Shown: positions 50,949-60,369, counted from the stretch's first letter. The stretch is DNA of 64,000 nucleotides from Ohtaekwangia sp036568665 (GCF_036568665.1 NZ_DATCSD010000446.1:1-64000), one strand, 5' to 3'. Notes: generated by a model not told the origin, from the letters alone. Numbers and translations: made by a program.

Positions 50949-52569
50949 ATGTATTTTCTATTAATTCGTTGATCAATTTGATTACGCGTTTGCGTCCGTT
51001 CTTAATATCGTGTCGCATCATTCGCTCATGCATCGCCTGACGCTTTTCAAGAGGCAGGCACTCATTCAATGCGCCCAAAATTACACTTTCAGTGGCAGTA
51101 CTTCCCAACCCCAAATGTAAAAAACCATTCTCTCCGGAAGCAAAAAAGTGTGTCAATTCCCGCTCATTCTGCGCCATAATAATCGATGGAGTGCCTAAAA
51201 GCGCTAATTCGTAGATGGTTCTGCCGGCAGATGAAAAGACAATATCCGCATCGTACATATAGTCTGAAATGTTCTTCACATTTCGTGTAATCTCCACCGA
51301 TGAAAACTCTTTAAGTGTATCTTCATTGGCATATCCAAGCCCCAGTATAACCTGAATTGAAATTTTGTTCTCCATACAAAAAGTATAGATGGATTGGAGA
51401 GTTTTACGAGTAAGATTGTTCGGATCAACTCCCCCGAACGACAACAGCACTTTCTTTAGCTGTGGCCGTATCGGCTTTTCTCCATGCAATAAAAATTCTT
51501 CACGTGCACAGAAATAATCCGGGCCATAATAATGATTGGCCGGACTTTCTTTCTCCGGATAAATAGCATTTATCACTACATGCGCATACGCCGAACCTTC
51601 TCCTAAATCTTCAATGTTAACAACTTTAAATCCTAATTGACGAAGTTGCTTCACATAGTTAGCATCTGTATCCAGGCGATCGTTTACAACAATATCTGGT
51701 GCCAGCTTCTGAATGTCTTCCAACAGAGAAGTTTCTTCCTGATGAACCTCAAAGTTATTCTCCTTTATCTTGGCAAAGGCGAGATCACTTTTCTTATCCA
51801 CCAAAAATACAATCTTATGATTCATGATGTGGTGCGCCAGTGTAAGGCAATTATACACATGCCCCAACCCTATCTGCGGATAACCTGAAATGCAGAATAG
51901 AATTGTTTTACGCTGTAGTAAGTATTCACAGAGCGACCAGTCTTCATGCGAATCAATGTCTATCGCCTCACCTACCGGAACTTCATATAGATCCACAGCC
52001 TTACCAATGCGTGCTGCAGGAGTAACTATACTTGCACGTGAAATAAAAAATCCTCCCGTCTCCTTATATACCGGAGGCAATTGTTGTCTGTTAACGCGTG
52101 CTTTATAGTTAGGGAAATAACCGCCTTCATTCTTTCCCCACGTCAAGTGCGTATCGTTCACAGCCGATAATATCGTTTCAATTTCAGGTCGCTCGTGTAT
52201 TCGTTTTAGTGCCTGATCAAGCGAATAAGTAGTCAGTAACGGTGATGTCGGTTGAAGCGTAATAACAAAATCATACTGTTTATTTTCCTGCGAAGATATC
52301 TTCGTATAAGCTTCGTAGATCACAGGGTCGAGTGTTACCAGATCTCCACCAAGATTATTATCCCGGAGATGCACTTTTGCTCCGAACTTTCTGGAGAAGT
52401 ATGCGATCTCTTCATCATCTGTACTTACATATACATCGGGTTTATAAACAGACGCACGCGCCAAATTTATAGAATAATATATCAGCGGTTTACCATTTAG
52501 CGGCCGCAGGTTCTTTCGGGGAATCCCCTTCGATCCTCCCCTTGCAGGTATAATTACAAGAACATTCAT
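50938..52569 (-). CDS. Fusion of CMP-nonulosonate synthetase and PseG-like hydrolase
   Basis: A 543-residue two-domain protein. Residues 1 to about 228 are a NeuA/PseF-like cytidylyltransferase (IPARGGSKGIPRKN, then STDDEEIAYFSRKFGA and TLQPTSPLL). Residues from about 230 are a PseG/MurG-like GT-B fold (GYPQIGLGHVYNCL, LLSFGGVDPNNLT, ADIVFSSAGRTIYELALLGTP). PseG removes UDP from UDP-2,4-diacetamido-trideoxy sugar just before the NeuB step. The frame is continuous, so the fusion is real. It puts the step before and the step after the adjacent NeuB enzyme in one chain and points to a pseudaminic-like product. Confidence 0.9.
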   Translation of the reverse strand: MNVLVIIPARGGSKGIPRKNLRPLNGKPLIYYSINLARASVYKPDVYVSTDDEEIAYFSRKFGAKVHLRDNNLGGDLVTLDPVIYEAYTKISSQENKQYDFVITLQPTSPLLTTYSLDQALKRIHERPEIETILSAVNDTHLTWGKNEGGYFPNYKARVNRQQLPPVYKETGGFFISRASIVTPAARIGKAVDLYEVPVGEAIDIDSHEDWSLCEYLLQRKTILFCISGYPQIGLGHVYNCLTLAHHIMNHKIVFLVDKKSDLAFAKIKENNFEVHQEETSLLEDIQKLAPDIVVNDRLDTDANYVKQLRQLGFKVVNIEDLGEGSAYAHVVINAIYPEKESPANHYYGPDYFCAREEFLLHGEKPIRPQLKKVLLSFGGVDPNNLTRKTLQSIYTFCMENKISIQVILGLGYANEDTLKEFSSVEITRNVKNISDYMYDADIVFSSAGRTIYELALLGTPSIIMAQNERELTHFFASGENGFLHLGLGSTATESVILGALNECLPLEKRQAMHERMMRHDIKNGRKRVIKLINELIENTYED

Positions 52570-52590
52570 TTTTATATCACTCAGTCAAAT

Positions 52591-53982
52591 TTACTTTCTG
52601 TTTGTACTCAAATCCTGAATAACCTTTTGAAGACTTCCGGAATTATGATCCAGCACTACAGATACAATGGATGAATTAAGGTAGTCTTTAAAAATTGATA
52701 CGCCGCGCTCATCAATCAGAACAGATGGAACATCAAATTCTAAAGCCTCCAGAAAACAACCAGAATATTTAGTAATGTGAACCCGGCTGTGAATCATTAT
52801 ATCAGGCAAAGGTAACGATGTTGCGTCTTCTATATTTACAACAGATGCAAGGTCAAGACGATCGATTTCTTCCTGTATTCTTCTCCGCTCTCCTAACTGA
52901 CGAGGGTGAAGTCTTATCCACCATTGATACTCCGAACTCAATGCTTTTATGGTTTCCACCAGATAAGGTTCAAAGATATCATCAACCGGTTGGAGCGTAT
53001 AAAGAATCAAGTTCCTTGGCCACTTATTATAACTACTGGACGCCATCCCTTCCTTCCAGTATCTTGCCCAAGGATTACCAAAAGCAATTGCCTTATGCTT
53101 TGAAGAAGTGGCCCAGGCATTTATCTCACTTGCATCGCTTACATTCCAGCAAAGGAATTTATCAGGTAACAATTGATAACCTGTTTCAGGGACTTTCGTC
53201 CAAGACGCATAAGCTGCATGTAGTGCCCCTTGTGGCCCATGTTGCATTTCATGGACCTCTATCCCCATGGCTTTGCAAGCTGCTATAATTCCCATACTCG
53301 AAGGATTATAGTAGGTAAGGCAAATTACTGTTGAAGGTTTTACTTTTTTGAAGAGGAAATTATATAGTTCCTTGTTAACCTGCACCCGGTTTATATCACT
53401 TTGCAGAGAAGCGAGAAACTTGTTTACATCCAATGAAATACCAAAATGAAGACTTGCTCCTTCAATCACTTTCTTGATTTGTGAGACTATAGAAGAATCA
53501 ATATCTATATTTCCTTTACGTGTGAAGCTAAAAAAAGGGAATAATCTATAAACTTCTATTACTCTCTTTTTCTCATAATAATCTAACTTTGTTTTTGGTC
53601 TTTCATATTCCATCAATAAGCCATTCCCGTTTTCTTTATCGAGCATCGGATCAAAAAAACGATTAAATGATTTACCCTTGAATGATATTCGATGCGCAAA
53701 AAAACCAGCATATAATGTCTTCACTGGTTTAATCTTTAGCGCTATACTAATTCTATAAAAAACAGAATCAACTAATATACCCAGCTTTTGACGTAACGAC
53801 AATCTCATACTTGTACTCTCAGAGGAAGTATGTTTCTCCAGAGCAAAGATCAGTGTAAAAAAAAGCTTTATTCTTACGATTGGCCATAACTCAAAACCAG
53901 ATACCTGCCAGTCGTTTACTTGCACATCTTCTTCCTGTGCAACAATAAAATCAATTATATCTTTTCTATTAGAAGTTGCCAC
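52591..53982 (-). CDS. Putative GT-B sugar transferase of unrecognised family
   Basis: A 463-residue protein without a family I can name. The C-terminal half has VHEMQHGPQGALHAAY near residue 243, then YQWWIRLHPRQ and HITKYSGCFLEALEFDVPS. The HG, HP and SGCFLEAL motifs are arranged as in GT-B polysialyl/CDP-type transferases. The N-terminal half (about 200 residues) is unusual and basic. It sits between the nonulosonate activator and Wzx, so a nonulosonic acid transferase is a fair guess. Start is GTG at 53982. It shares its motif order with the gene at 46911-48092. Confidence 0.65.
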   Translation of the reverse strand: MATSNRKDIIDFIVAQEEDVQVNDWQVSGFELWPIVRIKLFFTLIFALEKHTSSESTSMRLSLRQKLGILVDSVFYRISIALKIKPVKTLYAGFFAHRISFKGKSFNRFFDPMLDKENGNGLLMEYERPKTKLDYYEKKRVIEVYRLFPFFSFTRKGNIDIDSSIVSQIKKVIEGASLHFGISLDVNKFLASLQSDINRVQVNKELYNFLFKKVKPSTVICLTYYNPSSMGIIAACKAMGIEVHEMQHGPQGALHAAYASWTKVPETGYQLLPDKFLCWNVSDASEINAWATSSKHKAIAFGNPWARYWKEGMASSSYNKWPRNLILYTLQPVDDIFEPYLVETIKALSSEYQWWIRLHPRQLGERRRIQEEIDRLDLASVVNIEDATSLPLPDIMIHSRVHITKYSGCFLEALEFDVPSVLIDERGVSIFKDYLNSSIVSVVLDHNSGSLQKVIQDLSTNRK

Positions 53983-54013
53983 AATAGTTATTAATAATCA
54001 TTCTTCTCTTTAC

Positions 54014-55423
54014 TTAGTTGACTAAATGCTTCTTAAATTTTTTATAGAGTATAAATGCTATACCAAGCAAAACAACTGTAGCGCTTGCTTTAGCCATAAC
54101 TGGTAACTCCACCAATACATAAGCTGCTGCTGTCAGAATTACAGTAGCAATCAGCCAAACCAGCGGGTAATGCTTTACTCCATTGTTCAAATCTTTAAAC
54201 GTCTTAAAAGTAAAACCAATATAGCCCATGTACATATAAGCCACGAAAGTTGTTACCGATGCAATGACAACACCAAAAACGGGAATGAGGGTGAAATTCA
54301 AAAGGATATTGATAACACCAGCACCAAATGATACACGCCACAACACGGAGGTCTTTTCAAAAAACAATATTTTCGCATTAGAGGCAAAGTACATTGGTCT
54401 ATAGTTATAGCTCATAATAAGAATAATGGCAAACGGGTAAGCTTGACGTAATACTTCGTTTCGAATAAGAAGATAAAAGATCTCTTTCGACCACAGACAG
54501 AATATGAAGGTAAGCAAGAAGAACGCCCCCTGTAACATAAAGATTAAATTCCTTGCAACAATATCTTTCCCTTCCTTATATAAACTGTTCAACATCGGAC
54601 CTGTCGCCAGTCCTGATGCCGTAGCAAGCGTACCAAAGTAATTTCCAAAATTAGCTGCGAGGTTATATTTACCTACTTGATTCGTTGGTATTTTCAAAAT
54701 ATCCATAACCATGCGATCCGATGAATTTAAAAGATAGGTTGCATAGTAATGGGGCACAGTAGGCATGGCCGTTTTAAGAGACCGAATAATTGTAGAGCTT
54801 TTAAATCTAAAAATTGGCTTTAACCCTAATTGTATATTTACAGCATACCAGTAAGATGCATTAGACAAAAGTCCTACGATACACTCAGTCCAAAACCACC
54901 CCATATAGCCCAGCTTCAAATAACTGATCATATAGATATTTAATCCGACTGATAAGAGTCCGAATAAAATGGTACGTGTAGCTATTTGCATGGGCTTTTG
55001 CTTTAACTGGAAATAGGTACTTCCAATCATGCTCACTGGCCCAAAACATACCAGCGGGATTACATTGAGTAAAATTATTGTTGGAGCATTTGCTTTTGCC
55101 TCAGAAGGTATAGCAAATAATAAAACTCCTGTTGTTATAATCGCAAATACCAATATCCACAAAGAAAGAAATCCATATAGTTGCCTCCACAACCATTTGA
55201 ACTGACTACGATAATGATAAAATGAATTTACGAGGATAATGCGAAGTCCTAATGTATTGAACACTCCTATAGCGCCTACATACGCTGTAACAAATCCAGC
55301 CACACCATAATCAGTAGCAGAGAGGTCTTTTGTAATTATCGGTAACGCAAAAAAACTAAACAGTTTGGGGATGTAGGGTGCAAGACCATATATAGCTGTG
55401 TGACTGAATACTTTCTTAAGCAT
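54014..55423 (-). CDS. Wzx-like polysaccharide flippase (MATE/MOP superfamily)
   Basis: A 469-residue membrane protein with about twelve to fourteen helices. It opens IYGLAPYIPKLFSFFALPIIT and has LSATDYGVAGFVTAYV, the usual start of Wzx/RfbX flippases. These move undecaprenyl-linked repeat units across the inner membrane. It lies 3 bp from an SGNH hydrolase gene. With PglC-like, Wzy candidate and Wzc it supports a Wzx/Wzy-dependent polymer. Confidence 0.9.
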   Translation of the reverse strand: MLKKVFSHTAIYGLAPYIPKLFSFFALPIITKDLSATDYGVAGFVTAYVGAIGVFNTLGLRIILVNSFYHYRSQFKWLWRQLYGFLSLWILVFAIITTGVLLFAIPSEAKANAPTIILLNVIPLVCFGPVSMIGSTYFQLKQKPMQIATRTILFGLLSVGLNIYMISYLKLGYMGWFWTECIVGLLSNASYWYAVNIQLGLKPIFRFKSSTIIRSLKTAMPTVPHYYATYLLNSSDRMVMDILKIPTNQVGKYNLAANFGNYFGTLATASGLATGPMLNSLYKEGKDIVARNLIFMLQGAFFLLTFIFCLWSKEIFYLLIRNEVLRQAYPFAIILIMSYNYRPMYFASNAKILFFEKTSVLWRVSFGAGVINILLNFTLIPVFGVVIASVTTFVAYMYMGYIGFTFKTFKDLNNGVKHYPLVWLIATVILTAAAYVLVELPVMAKASATVVLLGIAFILYKKFKKHLVN

Positions 55424-55426
55424 AAA

Positions 55427-56059
55427 TCAGATTGTATTCATTAGTATATTATATACATATAAATGTCCAATCTCATTAAGGTGAATATGATCTGACATTA
55501 TACCTTTTCGGTCAATCTCGTCAAGCGATATAAAACCAGTACCGAAATGCTTTTTTAGTATTTCATTATATTCTTTAACTTTTTTTGTTATTCCAGGCAC
55601 TACCAGTTCATACTGATCGTTAGTAGGCAGTATTGCAAGACTATAAATCTTCGCACCTGGCAACTGTTTCTTAATCTTATCAAGAAAGGAAGAGAACGTT
55701 CCAGCCGGAGTGTATGTCTTCCCTCTCACTTTACGAAGAAACTTGCTATTTCTTTTTACAAGAGGCAAAAAGAACTTCCTTGTGAACCAATTCTTTTCCA
55801 ACACCATTACCTCAAATTGCGATAGAGATCTTGGTGCACAATCAACTATACCTGACTGTAGAATTACTATATCTGGATTATAAGCTTTATAATACTCTAG
55901 CTGTCTATGTAAATCCCTGATCGTTCCTCCTCCAATGGATACCTGATGAACAATAAAAGATTTCTTTAACAATTCAGGCCATGTATTTTGATAAACGCAG
56001 GTTTCCGGTTTATCACGCGGTAATGTCAAAGAATCTCCTACTACAAGTATCCTCTTCAT
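55427..56059 (-). CDS. SGNH/GDSL hydrolase
   Basis: A 210-residue SGNH-fold esterase or acetyltransferase. The nucleophile serine is in VVGDSLTLP (block I), SIGGGTI is the glycine block, and DHIHLNEIGH holds the Asp-His pair of block V. No signal peptide is seen, so it appears cytoplasmic. The ATG shares one base with the stop of the preceding gene (TGATG). It may remove or move O-acetyl groups on the polymer sugars; that role is inferred from position. Confidence 0.82.
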   Translation of the reverse strand: MKRILVVGDSLTLPRDKPETCVYQNTWPELLKKSFIVHQVSIGGGTIRDLHRQLEYYKAYNPDIVILQSGIVDCAPRSLSQFEVMVLEKNWFTRKFFLPLVKRNSKFLRKVRGKTYTPAGTFSSFLDKIKKQLPGAKIYSLAILPTNDQYELVVPGITKKVKEYNEILKKHFGTGFISLDEIDRKGIMSDHIHLNEIGHLYVYNILMNTI

Positions 56060-57087
56060 CAGTTAATTTCTGAGTTAGCTTTTGAATAATCTGTAGGTAA
56101 ACCTATATCAATCCAATAATCTTCAAATCGGTATATTTTTGTGGTGAATTCCTTTTTTATAAGGTCTTGAAACAACGAAGGCATATCATAAAATTCTCCT
56201 GCAGGGACTTCTTCCAGAATTTCGGGATTTAATGTATATATACCAGCATTTATATAGTTATTCACTTTTGGCTTTTCAACCAGGCTTTTTAAATTGAAAT
56301 ATTCATCAAACTCAACGCATGCATACGGTATCTCATAGGCTTGAGGTTTTATACACATCGTTGCGTGAGACTGTTGCCCGGCATGAAAGTTAAGTACATC
56401 TTCAAAATCGATATTGGTAATTATATCCGCGTTGAGAACTATAAATGGATCTTCTATAGACTTACGGTCAATAAGACTCAGCGCACCTGCTGTGCCAAGC
56501 CTTTTTTCTTCTTTAGTATATTCAATATTTACATTAAGTTTCTCTCCATTCTTAAAATGATTCTGAATGACTTCAGCCTTGTAATTGAGGCACAACACAA
56601 ATTGCGTAAACCCCTGAAATTTTAAATTCTCAATAATGTGTTCGAGAATAGGTCTTCCTCTAACAGGGAGCATAGGTTTAGGTGTTTCCTGTGTTAATGC
56701 TCCAAGTCTGCTACCAAGCCCGCCGGCCATAATAACTACTTTATTAGCCTTAGGCTCAACCATCAGGTTTTCCAAAAAAACAACATCAACCAGCCTGCCT
56801 TGTTCATCGACAATTGGCATGTGTCTTAGATGCATTTGTCTAAGCAATCTTAAGATTTCTCCTTTAGCCGTTTTATTGGAAACCCGTTTGGGATTTTTAT
56901 TAATGATATGGTCTATATCCAAAGAATTTTGAAGAATGGCTCTTCGTACATCACCATCTGTTACAATACCTACAAGCCGTTGATCTACATCTACCACAGG
57001 TAAAATTCCGACACCAGATTTATCAAGCATCTGAATGATTTCATGTACTGTTGTCGCACTGTTTAAAACTAGCTTAGTTACTGACAT
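56059..57087 (-). CDS. ptmE: PtmE-like CBS-domain sugar nucleotidyltransferase
   Basis: A 342-residue protein with two CBS domains (residues 1-115) and an NTP-transferase domain (about 116-342) with IMAGGLGSRLGALTQETPKPMLP. This architecture matches Campylobacter PtmE, which makes GDP-GlcNAc for legionaminic acid. Many CBS-nucleotidyltransferases occur near NeuB genes, so the exact base and sugar are inferred. It overlaps the divergent NeuB gene by 14 bp, and a LegB-like dehydratase lies 4 kb upstream. Confidence 0.85.
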   Translation of the reverse strand: MSVTKLVLNSATTVHEIIQMLDKSGVGILPVVDVDQRLVGIVTDGDVRRAILQNSLDIDHIINKNPKRVSNKTAKGEILRLLRQMHLRHMPIVDEQGRLVDVVFLENLMVEPKANKVVIMAGGLGSRLGALTQETPKPMLPVRGRPILEHIIENLKFQGFTQFVLCLNYKAEVIQNHFKNGEKLNVNIEYTKEEKRLGTAGALSLIDRKSIEDPFIVLNADIITNIDFEDVLNFHAGQQSHATMCIKPQAYEIPYACVEFDEYFNLKSLVEKPKVNNYINAGIYTLNPEILEEVPAGEFYDMPSLFQDLIKKEFTTKIYRFEDYWIDIGLPTDYSKANSEIN

Positions 57088-58066
57088 CTTCAGGTCGTAT
57101 TATAGTATCAGATTGTATTGCATTCACTAATCGCTTTCCAACTAAATCATCAAGCTTCGAATAACCATCAAATCTTCCCACCATCTTCAATGATATATCC
57201 TTGGCGGTTACAATAGAGCCTTCTTTTAGGTTTCCATTAGCTACTGCCATTTTCTGGCGATTCCTATAGTTTACTTCAGCCGGAGTCATTTCAAATGAAT
57301 CCTTGTAGCTAAATAAAATATCATAGAGCTTATCAAGATTTTCTTTAATCTTCTTTAGCTTCTCAACTCCAATGGCAGATTCGAAATCTACACGAGATTG
57401 CCCTTCATTTAGGGTAATGTGTTTTTCAAAAACCGAAGCGCCCATAGCGTACGCTAACGTATTACTATCTACACACCACGGATCATCATAACTACTGTGA
57501 TCTCCGTAACCTACTTGAACATCAGGATACTCTTTTCGTAAATCCTGAATCTTACGAAGTCGTATATCTTGAATTGCTGAGGGATAAGATTGAAATCCAG
57601 TCATGAGAACTCTAAGTTGTTCACCAAAATATTCAACAGCCTCGTCTATCTCTTTTTTAGTTCGCCCTCCTGCACCAAGAATTAAGTCTATTCCTAATTC
57701 TTTAATTCTCTCTTTTACCAATTGATCATGATAAGAAACTGAATGCAACTCTATATATCGAATATAATCTTTATACTCTTTCGTCAGCTGAAATGATCCT
57801 GTATCCAGTGGCATTACAACTATAGCCAACTGGCGCTGGATTGAATAATCAAAAATTGTTTTCCATTGTTGATATGAAAAAATATATCCTTGCAATTTTT
57901 GATAGGCTGGATTACTTGAAGAAATAAGTTCATCGAAGTTAATCAGTACCTGAAATTTTATACCATCAACACCCGCTTCTGCTGTCTTGTCTATCAATTG
58001 CAGCATAAAATCCATATCACCTTCATGGTGAAAGGCTGTTTCGGCATAAATAAAAAGTTTATGCAT
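57074..58066 (-). CDS. Divergent NeuB-family synthase (copy 2)
   Basis: A 330-residue NeuB-like TIM barrel with a C-terminal SAF domain. The first motif reads YAETAFHHEGD, where most relatives have the form AGxNHxGD. DGIKFQVL, VFEKHITLNEGQSRVDFE and the end (RQKMAVANGNLKEGSI) are also weaker than in copies 1 and 3. It is 22-24 residues shorter. It probably acts on a different sugar, or has lost some activity. It overlaps both the PtmE-like and SpsF-like genes, so it is expressed with them. Confidence 0.85.
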   Translation of the reverse strand: MHKLFIYAETAFHHEGDMDFMLQLIDKTAEAGVDGIKFQVLINFDELISSSNPAYQKLQGYIFSYQQWKTIFDYSIQRQLAIVVMPLDTGSFQLTKEYKDYIRYIELHSVSYHDQLVKERIKELGIDLILGAGGRTKKEIDEAVEYFGEQLRVLMTGFQSYPSAIQDIRLRKIQDLRKEYPDVQVGYGDHSSYDDPWCVDSNTLAYAMGASVFEKHITLNEGQSRVDFESAIGVEKLKKIKENLDKLYDILFSYKDSFEMTPAEVNYRNRQKMAVANGNLKEGSIVTAKDISLKMVGRFDGYSKLDDLVGKRLVNAIQSDTIIRPEDVSN

Positions 58067-58865
58067 ATAAGTTAAGCGATTCTGATTGAGTAATTCTACG
58101 ATTCATATCCTTTAAAAAATCTTCAAAGTCAATCGTCTTACCATAGGGGAGCTTAATTTGACCAGAAGGCTTTATAAACAAATTAGGAATTGTATTGCGC
58201 GAGGATATAGTAAGTATATCATTTAAAGTAATTGCAACAGCCTGTTTATCCCAATATGTCATAATCGCTCTTGTGCGCTCCATATCCTGTGGTGTATCCA
58301 CTGTCAAACTCATTGTAGACAGATCTTCCGAAAATGGTTTAACAACTCCACACTTAAAATTTTCAGGCTCGAACATAAACAGCATTAGATACTCACTTAC
58401 CGATGGATCCATCATTGTATAACAACGTTTAAGTGCTTCTCTGGTCATCACCTCTGCAGTTGCACCAATGGGTACATCTATTAATCGTACGTAATCAAGG
58501 TTTTTATTCCTCAATAATTGCACTTGCTGATCTATATATTCAACTGCTGTAAATGGATTATCGCCTGTGATTCGGAGAAGCAATTCTGCATCGGTAATAT
58601 CTCCCACGGCCAACATTCTTTCAATGACATTATCAGGAGAGCCACGATAAACTTTAACATTGTTACGTGCCGCTATATCCTCCATAATATCATCTACAGC
58701 CTCGTGAGAAGTACAAATAAAGACTTCATCTATACTTGATACCGACTTCAAACGCTTAATCATAAAATCAAGCATCGTATACTCATTTCCTACACTCCTC
58801 AAAACCTTCAGAGGAAGCCGTGTTGAAACGGTTCTGGCGATGATGCAACTAACTACCTTTCCCAT
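58059..58865 (-). CDS. SpsF/NeuA-like cytidylyltransferase
   Basis: A 268-residue nucleotidyltransferase of the SpsF/CMP-NeuAc synthetase group. The opening VVSCIIARTVSTRLPLKVLR is the nucleotide-binding loop. VFICTSHEAVDDIME, GSPDNVIERM and LLRITGDNPFTA follow, as in spore-coat SpsF proteins and KdsB-like enzymes. It overlaps the divergent NeuB gene by 8 bp and the YhcH-like gene by 13 bp and likely activates the product of one of those synthases as a CMP-sugar. Confidence 0.87.
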   Translation of the reverse strand: MGKVVSCIIARTVSTRLPLKVLRSVGNEYTMLDFMIKRLKSVSSIDEVFICTSHEAVDDIMEDIAARNNVKVYRGSPDNVIERMLAVGDITDAELLLRITGDNPFTAVEYIDQQVQLLRNKNLDYVRLIDVPIGATAEVMTREALKRCYTMMDPSVSEYLMLFMFEPENFKCGVVKPFSEDLSTMSLTVDTPQDMERTRAIMTYWDKQAVAITLNDILTISSRNTIPNLFIKPSGQIKLPYGKTIDFEDFLKDMNRRITQSESLNLYA

Positions 58866-59305
58866 TGCTCTCTGACACGAATTTTAAAAACAAGTTTTTC
58901 AGTACCTTCCTCTTCAAATTGATTTCTATGAGGTTCATTGGGTAGAATAAAAGCCCAATGTTGTTGTCTCAGTAATAACTCCACATCAACTTCTCCTCTA
59001 TAGAGAGTAAAATCCTTCTCTGGATCGTATGGATCGGTTACCTCCATATTTCTATAATCCAGTGAAATTTTCATTTTATCTTTCCCCCTTAATGTAAAGT
59101 GAAGGTCATAGTTTTTTGTATGCGTTTCATACAAGGCACTGTTACGATTCCAGTCATTCAAACGAATAACTTTTAGATCTCCAGATAATACATGCCACTC
59201 TCCGATGTTCGGTAATTCATTTTTTATCAAAAACTGCTGGATATCTGATATGGAAGGTATTACTCCCGCATATCGATGCAAATCGTTTACAGTACCCGTT
59301 ATCAT
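58853..59305 (-). CDS. YhcH/NanQ-family (DUF386) protein
   Basis: A 150-residue beta-barrel protein of the YhcH/YjgK/YiaL family. Metal-binding candidates are seen in NYDLHFTLRG and HWAFILPNEPHRNQ, with E and H positions typical of this cupin-like fold, and the C-terminal KLVFKIRV strand. E. coli YhcH (NanQ) is a sialic acid anomerase in a catabolic operon. Here the gene overlaps a NeuB synthase by one base (TGATG) and a cytidylyltransferase by 13 bp. It may present the correct anomer of a nonulosonic acid to the CMP-synthetase; inferred. Confidence 0.85.
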   Translation of the reverse strand: MITGTVNDLHRYAGVIPSISDIQQFLIKNELPNIGEWHVLSGDLKVIRLNDWNRNSALYETHTKNYDLHFTLRGKDKMKISLDYRNMEVTDPYDPEKDFTLYRGEVDVELLLRQQHWAFILPNEPHRNQFEEEGTEKLVFKIRVREQWER

Positions 59306-60369
59306 CAGATCAGCTCTTTAAAAGTGAAAGGTTTATCATGAGCCAGATCTACCTTTGCTGTGCGCCCAATAACTTGATCTAAATATTCTGGTGCTATACC
59401 CGTAGCAGGTCTTTTAAAATCAAGATCTTCCTTTTTAATAACCTCCCCTGCTTTAATAGCACGTGTTGTTACGATACTTCTTCTGAAGGATTCAATACGA
59501 TCTGGCTTTTCCTGAACTTGTATACGTGTAGTCCCCAGTGCTGCATGCACACGTTTTGTCTCACTGCAGATGAGTTTCATTTCTTCCGGATTGGCAGATA
59601 CTTTATGATCCCATCCTTCCATGTTCTTATCCAGTGTAAAATGCTTTTCGATTACACACACACCTTTTACCACAGATGAAACAGGTATAGTTATACCTAG
59701 CGTATGATCGCTGAAACCAATAGGATAGTTTGGATATAAAGTCCGAAGTGTATCGATGTTATTAAGATTTACCTGAAAATCCTGTGGTGGATAGATCGAA
59801 ATACAATGCAATATTACTATCTGCTTATTACCAGCGTTCTCAATTGTACGTATGGCTTTATCGATTTCATACAATTCACTCAACCCAGTTGATATAACCA
59901 TAGGCTTTCCTTTTCTCGCTACATAATCCAGGAAAGGATAATTGTTAAGATCCATGGAGGCAATCTTAATAAATGGCGCCTGAAGTTTATCCACCAGAAA
60001 ATCAACCTCCCCTTTAGAGAAAGGTGTCGATGTACAGTCGATGCCTATCTCGTCTGCAAACTTTTTCATTGACAACAGTTCTTCCTCTGAAATAGAATAG
60101 GCATCCACAATAGACTCTAATGTAAAGTCAGTTCGATCGCGATAGTCATCTGCTATAAAATAATTATCATCATACGTCTTGCGCGAAAAAATTGAATCTT
60201 TCGACCAGCTCTGAAATTTTACGCAATCAGCGCCTGCTTCCTTAGCTGAAACAATCAGCTTTTTTGCAAGCTCCATATCACCATTGTGATTAGACCCCAA
60301 TTCAGCAATGATATAAGGCACGCCAAAATCTTTGACTGTTCTTCCCGGTTTTAATGTTATTTCACTCAT
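59305..60369 (-). CDS. neuB: NeuB-family nonulosonate synthase (copy 3)
   Basis: A 354-residue synthase with full NeuB features: YIIAELGSNHNGD, ADCVKFQSWSKD, IDCTSTPFSKGE, GFSDHTLG, VIEKHFTLDKNMEGWDHKVS and a C-terminal SAF domain with RRSIVTTRAIKAG and FKRPATGIAPEYLD. The YIIAELGSNHNGDM form is common among LegI-like enzymes, and a LegB-like and a PtmE-like gene are near, so legionaminic acid is the favoured product. It is translationally coupled to the YhcH-like gene. Confidence 0.93.
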   Translation of the reverse strand: MSEITLKPGRTVKDFGVPYIIAELGSNHNGDMELAKKLIVSAKEAGADCVKFQSWSKDSIFSRKTYDDNYFIADDYRDRTDFTLESIVDAYSISEEELLSMKKFADEIGIDCTSTPFSKGEVDFLVDKLQAPFIKIASMDLNNYPFLDYVARKGKPMVISTGLSELYEIDKAIRTIENAGNKQIVILHCISIYPPQDFQVNLNNIDTLRTLYPNYPIGFSDHTLGITIPVSSVVKGVCVIEKHFTLDKNMEGWDHKVSANPEEMKLICSETKRVHAALGTTRIQVQEKPDRIESFRRSIVTTRAIKAGEVIKKEDLDFKRPATGIAPEYLDQVIGRTAKVDLAHDKPFTFKELI

